Shown here: positions 57,941 through 64,000 of the stretch, one piece after another
Numbering within the stretch: position 1 is the first letter of the stretch
Layout: each line of letters opens with the position of its first letter
Assembly: GCA_032622095.1 (NCBI GenBank)
Contig: CP136063.1
Coordinates: 116,148,723-116,212,722, forward strand
Direction of reading: 5' to 3'
Length of the DNA: 64,000 nucleotides
Origin: Siphonodentalium dalli
Lineage: Eukaryota; Mollusca; Scaphopoda; Gadilida; Siphonodentaliidae
Position numbers and translations under genes: made by a program
Notes under the pieces: generated by a model
Databases searched by the model: none
Seen by the model: only the letters and a program-made list of their open reading frames with translations
Told to the model about the DNA's origin: nothing

Positions 57941-60280
57941 AAATTATGAAACTATAATACTGTGGCATATTAGATTCCAAATGTTGCAATGGCATTTACC
58001 ACGGCATTGCTTATTGCCTTGGCTACTTTTGAAGACTGATTAATAGCAATAATTAGATATTGCAGTGTCTGTCATTAGATATGACAGGTGATATATCTTG
58101 GCCTAACTTTCTGTAAATAGTGAGACAGTCTCTGTAAACTTCACTCAGACCACATACATGCACATAATAGTGGGTCTGACCCATATCTGACCTACATACA
58201 TAATAGTGGGTCTGATTGCCTTTTTTCGAGTTTCTATTTCCAAACCCAGAGATACCAAGTCATTACTGCCAATCAGAACTTACTTGAAGATAACAGCATC
58301 CAACCAAATGATTAACGTTACACAGAGTGGTGTAATTAGTTTGGGAAAGCCTGCATGGCTTCTGAGAAAAGACAAGTCGATGAGAATACAATAGAGTCAG
58401 TATGACACTTGAGTGTATGTTTACACAGACTGATAGTAAGAGAACCCATATCTCATATATTGGCTTCAAACACTTCAAGGTTATGAAATGGTCAGCCGAG
58501 TCCACATTACCAAAACACAGGGCAAATAGTACCCTGGACTTCATCTGCAGAAACCTCTACAAAACCCCCAAGAAATAGATTGCACAGAGCCCTCACACTG
58601 AATCCAAAGAAAACGAAGCTGGAGGTTGGAAGAAAATAGAAATGACTATGTTGGAAATAGAAGAGTGAAACTCTAATGAAATGCTGTACTAGTATTTCCT
58701 AAGGATAGGACAAAAAAGTGCCCTATAAAATGTTAAACACCCACTAAAATCCACCCAGTATGAAATAATAACACAAAATATTTTCAAAAACAACATTTAA
58801 CTTTTATCTGGGCTTTGTCATTATGTGATTATTTTATGACAATGCAAGTATTACCGGGGATTTGTATTGGGTCAAACCAACCCAGATACCCCCACCCTAA
58901 ATTCTGCTTCAACAAGGAATTATCCTAAAAACATTGACAAACCATACATAATCTTAAGGGACAAAAATAAGTACAGCGGCAATGATTTTATGTAAATGTC
59001 TGATATGGAAATATAGGGACTAAGAGTAAGATTGACTAATACAATGTGATAATATATTCATACACCTGGCCCTGGGACACTTAAGAAAACGAGAGGCCGA
59101 TCACGATCGGCAGATGTTTAACCCATACCTTGGCGATAGCGACTAGTCATAATTGATAATTTGTCAAAGATATGATCACAGGAATTAATCCATATATCAG
59201 TACCGGTACCCAACTTGAAATCAAAAGCTCAAATAATTTGTCTTAAGGAAGGGTTAAAGTATTTGGGGTGGGGAGGAGTAGTTTTAAATCTCATAACTCT
59301 GTCCCTATTCACCCAAGGACCTCTCACTGTGAGATCCAATGGTTTAGTGATTTCGGAGGACATGTTTAGGAGTTTAAGTTAACTCATTGGAAGCAAAAGT
59401 GATAAATCCCTATCTTTAACACTTTTGACATGCCAGATATTCAAAATTTATTCACTTCTAAAGAGAAATTATAATTTGTTGACAAGCCAGACTGCTTAGA
59501 ATGACATACATGTAGGGGATTCCATCTCATATTTAAATGGTACTTTAATTACCCCCCCCCCCCCATTCTCCCCAGTTATTTCTTTATCAAACATGGACAG
59601 ATATAAGATCAGATCTGACCTGTGTATTAAATAAGATTAAGTGTTTCATAACAGGGGTGTATGCATGGTTTTCAAAAATATATGTAGTTTATACAATTCA
59701 AAAGTATTATCTATATAATGTTATACAGACATAATATGATGAGGATGCTTGCCCCTATGACCACTAAATCGTTCATATAAAAGAAAGTAAGTTAGCCCTC
59801 AATTAAATGGTTTCACACATTACAATGTTTTACAAGTAGCTTGGACACTAAAAGCCACAACCTTCAATGTTAATCTTCTAAGTGCTCTGTGGCCCCTAAA
59901 ATTCAATCAACCATGAAAATATGAACAAATGGGAAAATAAGGTTCCTGGAAACACTAACATCTACCATATTGATTTTCAAAACAAGTCATCACTTACAAT
60001 AGTCATTGTATATTTATCTGCCTGATTCCCATTGCATAGATAAATCATATTGGCCATCAGCTGTTATTTTAATTTCAAATTGAAAGCACATGTCTGAAGG
60101 GTTAATATATTTTTCAAAAATCAATTAATCAGTCAAAACCAAAATTTATATAAGTGAATAGTGTGCAAAGATACCCAACAGATATTAAGAGATATGAAGA
60201 AGAGTCCATGTACATTATAGCATGTGTCTATGGAAACCTTGGAAAGGGTTAATTATTTTTGAAGCAAATTAATGGAATTT
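57941..60280. other. Upstream stretch; no gene recognised
   Basis: Short frames only, with a C run near 59550. Probably the 5' UTR intron of the ankyrin gene. Confidence 0.4.
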
Positions 60281-60288
60281 AGAAGACA

Positions 60289-60535
60289 CTAAGTCTTATA
60301 TAGGTGAGTGGGGGCTCTTATCTCACCCTGTAATGCAATTTCAAGAATAGGATAAACAACAGTCTTATGCTGCCATAAATCAATTTGACAGTTAGAATAA
60401 ACAAACAGCCAGCCACCAGTGTTGTTTATATTGACCACCAGAGCTCTGTATAATATGTCATCACTCATTTCATAACAGATTTCACTTGGAATGACAACAT
60501 CTATAAAATATCCTCTCATATACTCTGGATGTTCA
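60289..60535 (-). CDS. Possible exon of unknown gene
   Basis: The minus strand reads CEHPEYMRGYFIDVVIPSEI, then SDDILYRALVVNINNTGGWL and IDLWQHKTVVYPILEIALQG. Composition and codon use look more like a real protein than nearby frames. A possible donor (CAGG-GTGAGAT) lies at ~60330. A possible acceptor (CATCCAG) lies before 60523. I do not recognise a domain, and no partner exon was found. It could be an exon of an upstream gene, an old retrocopy or chance. Confidence 0.25.
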
Positions 60536-60779
60536 CATGGTAATTTATTGATATCATTATATTACATGAAACTATTGCAATAAAATCTTCATATTTTCAA
60601 AACAGGATATCACACCTAATTAATCGTATAAAACTAAAATAAATGAAAGTGTCAATATTTTTTATTATTAAACTTTTTTTTTTATTGTTATTAAAGTTCA
60701 AACAAAATTTAATATTTGTATCTGTTTGTATATGCTAAATTTAGCAAGGAGCTAAATCTAAAAAATCAAATTTAAAAAA

Positions 60780-61165
60780 AAAAATGTTTTTTCTCGAAAA
60801 AGGGTCATAACTCCTTTAAAATTAATCGGATCAAACCCATATTCGAACTCGATCTGTATTTTGGGCTGTGAAACTCACATACCAAATTTGGTTCCAATCA
60901 GATAAAAAATGTTTGAGTTATGGCAGAATGCGTGAATTCTAAGTTGAAAAAGGGCCATAACTCTGTAACAAAATCTGGGATCAAACCCAAATTCGAACTC
61001 GATCTGTATTTTGGGCTGAGAAACCCATATACAAAATTTGGTTTCGATCGGATAGAAAATGTTTGAGTTATCGCATTACTCGTAAAGTGTCTACGGACAG
61101 ACAGACAGACGGACGAACGACGAGTGGTCAATCCGGGCAACGACACTATGTTTACCATACTATGG
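60780..61165 (+). repeat. 'AACAAGAGC' family core, copy 4
   Basis: Two core units carry GGGCCATAACTC, AAACCCAAATTCGAACTCGA and TACCAAATTTGGTTCCAATC. A GGACAGACAGACAGACGGAC tail follows. The head is missing. Confidence 0.7.
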
Positions 61166-61329
61166 TATGGGTAAACATAAAAAGTAGCTTGGTTCATCGC
61201 AGGGAACCCTACGTCAGAAGAAGATAGAACAATAATACAAGTTCTGCAATGATATAGAAATATAACAAGACCACCGTTGGGGTGTGACTTTATATGTCCA
61301 TTTATATGTAAATTGTTTATTGAATCAGG

Positions 61330-61720
61330 TGAATTATAAGGTGAAAAAGGGCCGTAACTCATGTAAAAATAATTGGACGGAACCCATATTTTAACTTCAG
61401 TTGGCTTGTATTTTTTGTTGAGAAAAACACATACCAAGTTTGGTTCCAAACAATTAATCCAATCAGCAACTAAAATGTTATGAAACAGGTAAATTCTTGA
61501 ACAAGAGCACCACTGGGGCGTGGCTAAATCCACCAGTTAGATTACTAAAATTATTAGTAAATTAGGTGAATTAAGTAGAAAAAAGGCCAAAACTTATGTA
61601 ATAATAATTTAGACGAAACCCATATTTGAACTTGGCCTGTAGTTTCAGATCAAATAATCCAAACTGGAGTTATCGGTCGGAAACCAAAATATTATGGAAT
61701 CGGGGAAAATTCTAAGTAAA
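61330..61720 (+). repeat. 'AACAAGAGC' family core, copies 5-6
   Basis: GGGCCGTAACTCATG and ACATACCAAGTTTGGTTCC are followed at 61500 by a new head, AACAAGAGCACCACTGGGGC, and a partial unit ending GAGTTATCGGTCGGAAACC. Two truncated copies are adjacent. Confidence 0.6.
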
Positions 61721-61895
61721 ATGAAAGTGTCAATGGCACTGTAGCTGAACTTGCAGAGGGGATAATTTGATGTGTTACAGTCAATGGAGTGCTTAGGAAT
61801 GCGGAAAGTTGAAATATAGTATGGTCTGTAGCCCGTGCTAATGGATTGAAGTTGGTCACTGGCAAAATGCTTATTGTTTCCATCTACATGTCAAT
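61718..61895 (-). repeat. Tail piece of the 163-bp satellite family, inverted
   Basis: The reverse complement carries CCATTAGCACGGGCTACAGAC, AACTTTCCGCATTCCTAAGC and TGCCATTGACACTTTCATTT. It matches the end of the 28.4-38.0-kb array (37880-37985), so a short copy lies here. Confidence 0.7.
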
Positions 61896-62794
61896 GGTTA
61901 TAACCTAATTTAATTAAAGACATATTATGGACTTGTTCGAGTTCATGAAACTGATAAGTTAGTATTCAGGCAGTATGCCAACCTGGAGAATGTAGCATTC
62001 TACTAACATCGCCAAAATTTTCAAAGAAATCAACCATACCACTCAATCGAAAACATAGTCAAAACTATGCTCAATTGTAAATATTTACATCTGGATTCAG
62101 GACGCAACAATCGGCGACAAACAAACACAAATTATTTCACATCCAGAGTCAGTGCCTTTAATTAATATACCGTATCAGAATGATGGTGTGGGTTGGCAAT
62201 TTGGATTAATATTCGTAAAATGAACAACTTTAAGATTATTCTCCATTTCTATTTGATCACCCTGCTGGAGTGCTTCACATCACTTTATTGTTAATTTACA
62301 GATTTTCGTCTCAGTTGATATAACTGCTTAGTGAATGAAAATTGCTATCTAACTATCGTCTGTCACTGTTTTTGTGACTCTCGTGTCTCAATGATTATGT
62401 CTCTTGTTGAATAGACTGATTCTGGTCGAAAGCTGCAAAAAACTGAAAAGGAAGTAACCTGATGCCTCGAGCGATAGTATGATTATGGTATAGGGATTGC
62501 TCTTGGTGGTCTGGTGTGTTTGCCTAGACCAGTCCGGACCAGTCCAATCATTATAAAATGCCTTAAATGGCGGGAAATGTGTTAAATCTTACTTTGGTAT
62601 ATATGCGTAAAAACTTATGTTACAGAAAGTGAAAAGTTACTGCCGGGCAAGCTTGTAATTAACTCTGGACATCATATATAATACATTGTAAGCAGATTGT
62701 GGAAATATGTAGTGTATTTCTTTTCTCCATCATTGTATAGTCTATAGACTATAGTCATAGAAGTTAGAGAACGAACATACATTTATACTATCTA

Positions 62795-63166
62795 TCTAGA
62801 ATTACCTGTCAACAACCTTTTTGGGCATTACAGACAGGGTCCAGGTCTCGATTGTGGTCAGTGCTTTGGTGGGCTACTCTAAACCTACAGCCGGGTTCTT
62901 TAACGTGCACATAGTCACCCATGTACACGGGTCAGCCATTTATGTCGGCTCCCGATCTGACAGCGTACCGCACTCATGACAACATACCTGGACATGATGT
63001 CCCTGTGAAGGGAAGTCAGTTTTGTATTCGGATATATATTGTGTGATCACGAATGAGACTTTTCAGTCATACAACGTTTGGATTTTTGTCAGAATACCCG
63101 ACTGGGAATCGATCCCCGGACCTTTAGCATGAGAGACCAGTACGCTATCCACTCGGCCACTGACTT
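62795..63166 (-). repeat. tRNA-derived SINE
   Basis: On the minus strand the head has an A-box-like TGGCCGAGTGG and a B-box-like GGGGATCGATTCCC at tRNA spacing. A body with GTGCACGTTAAAGAACCCGG and a tail ending near 62795 follow. The tRNA part is altered and continues straight into the SINE body, so it is not a tRNA gene. Confidence 0.75.
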
Positions 63167-63178
63167 ACTATTACTAAC

Positions 63179-63522
63179 GCTGAAGGGGTCACTCTCAGTG
63201 AGTCTCACCAAAAAAAGTGCTGTTCAAAGGGTACACAGGTTTTGAAAATGTGCTGAAGGGTACACAGGGTTTGTGATCGCCACTAACATCGTTACTTAAA
63301 CTGTGTTTCTGAAAGTATGGTGCCCATTAGCAGTTTGTTTTCAGTTAATTATAATGTTCATTGGAACGTAAACAATTATTTTCTAACATAAATCATGGCA
63401 GATACGAAAACTAAACGTCATTTAGAATTAGAACGACATTTCGAACCCTGTGTACCCTTCATCACATTTTCAAATCCTGTGTACCCTTCAGCACTTTTTT
63501 TGGTGAGAGTGACCCCTTCAGC
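63179..63522. mobile_element. 344-bp MITE with 9-bp target duplication ATTACTAAC
   Basis: The ends are GCTGAAGGGGTCACTCTCA and TGAGAGTGACCCCTTCAGC. An extended inverted repeat includes TCACCAAAAAAAGTGCTG and GGGTACACAGG words. ATTACTAAC lies at 63170-63178 and 63523-63531. A 9-bp duplication is typical of Mutator-like elements. Non-coding. Confidence 0.9.
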
Positions 63523-63531
63523 ATTACTAAC

Positions 63532-64000
63532 ATTACTGTTCGCCTAGATCGTATTGCGATAATCCACAACTTACAAACGTAACTTATATCACGAAATAAG
63601 GAGACCCAAACGAGCCGTGACTCAAAAGAAACGTGAAACATCGCGTTATCATTTGGACACCATTACCCATTCTTGGAATCTTCCATAAAATAAATCAATA
63701 TAATCTCTGCTGTATACCTGGAAATTCGTAAATTATAACAATAGAAGGTATTTTTTGTTGATATTCTTGATCACAGATATCAGAACAAAAATTAAGTACC
63801 GTCAGGTTCAAAACACATACACAACGAGCACCTGCTGAAAAAAGAGTTATCCTTCTTGATCGGTCGCCAAGGATTTCGAGAAATAAACAATCGGATGAGT
63901 GATATTCTAATAAGGTACCGATATTACGAGATATTACACTTTTATTTATCAAATTTTCAAATCTGAATTACTGATTAATAAACAACGCACGTATCTTCAT
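63532..64000. other. Right end of window; no gene recognised
   Basis: The 85-codon minus frame at 63695-63952 has no recognisable domain. The ankyrin gene promoter could be here or beyond, but no motif supports it. Confidence 0.35.

Noticed and set aside
60898-61533. 211-codon minus-strand open frame as a gene
   Set aside because: It runs through the 'AACAAGAGC' repeat units in antisense. The protein is a translation of repeat DNA.
63075-63165. A functional tRNA gene
   Set aside because: The box-like motifs are present, but the sequence continues into a SINE body and the acceptor stem does not close.

Overview
This is a stretch of animal nuclear DNA: AT-rich, intron-rich and very dense in mobile elements. 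Nothing bacterial is present: no operons and no rRNA genes, and the only tRNA-like sequence is the head of a SINE. The mix of repeats points to a mollusc or a related lophotrochozoan, with moderate confidence and no species call. That mix is tandem-core elements ending in runs of GGACGGACGG, the phrase 'ATAACTCCGG', many TTAA-flanked MITEs and a tRNA-derived SINE.

The one host gene I can reconstruct is on the minus strand, from 56866 (ATG) to 24551 (stop). It has nine coding exons, all joined in phase 0 with GT-AG introns, and encodes 467 residues. The N terminus is MGQAASK, a good N-myristoylation signal. Seven ankyrin-type units follow, essentially one per exon, then a 40-residue helical cap exon and a 181-residue polar, acidic, probably disordered tail. 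I do not recognise a named orthologue. A splice acceptor just upstream of the ATG implies at least one 5' UTR exon further right. Introns hold most of the other features.

Layout. 1-1.7 kb is an inverted-repeat locus with two conserved unknown ORFs, each present twice. 1.9-9.2 kb is a segment bounded by ~165-bp, apparently perfect inverted repeats; it contains duplicated modules and seven copies of the 15-mer CGTTACGTGTGTGAC (or its T variant). 9.2-24.5 kb is intergenic, with dispersed repeats, TTAA MITEs and a pogo-like element. 24.5-25.1 kb is the last exon. 25.1-40.1 kb is the giant last intron, carrying a 163-bp satellite with a four-unit higher-order repeat. A 6.9-kb palindromic element (28957-35856) is inserted in that satellite. 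40-57 kb holds the other exons, separated by introns full of repeats, two hAT-like elements with clear 8-bp target duplications, and long hairpins. 57-64 kb is the upstream region, with a 1-kb TTAA MITE, repeats, a tRNA-derived SINE and a small MITE with a 9-bp target duplication.

The most interesting part is the 6.9-kb palindrome. Its arms carry two decayed, divergently transcribed copies of a multicopy invertebrate protein family with no function known to me. The family motifs (HEEADTR, RTVDTD, usually TGCD, and a Cys-rich tail) resemble the acidic triad layout of PIN/FEN-type nucleases. On its axis sits a Mutator-like element whose terminal repeats are built from iterated GGTCGTTTCGTACC motifs. 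The nesting order can be read directly from target duplications and paralogous empty sites. All sequence statements were made by eye.
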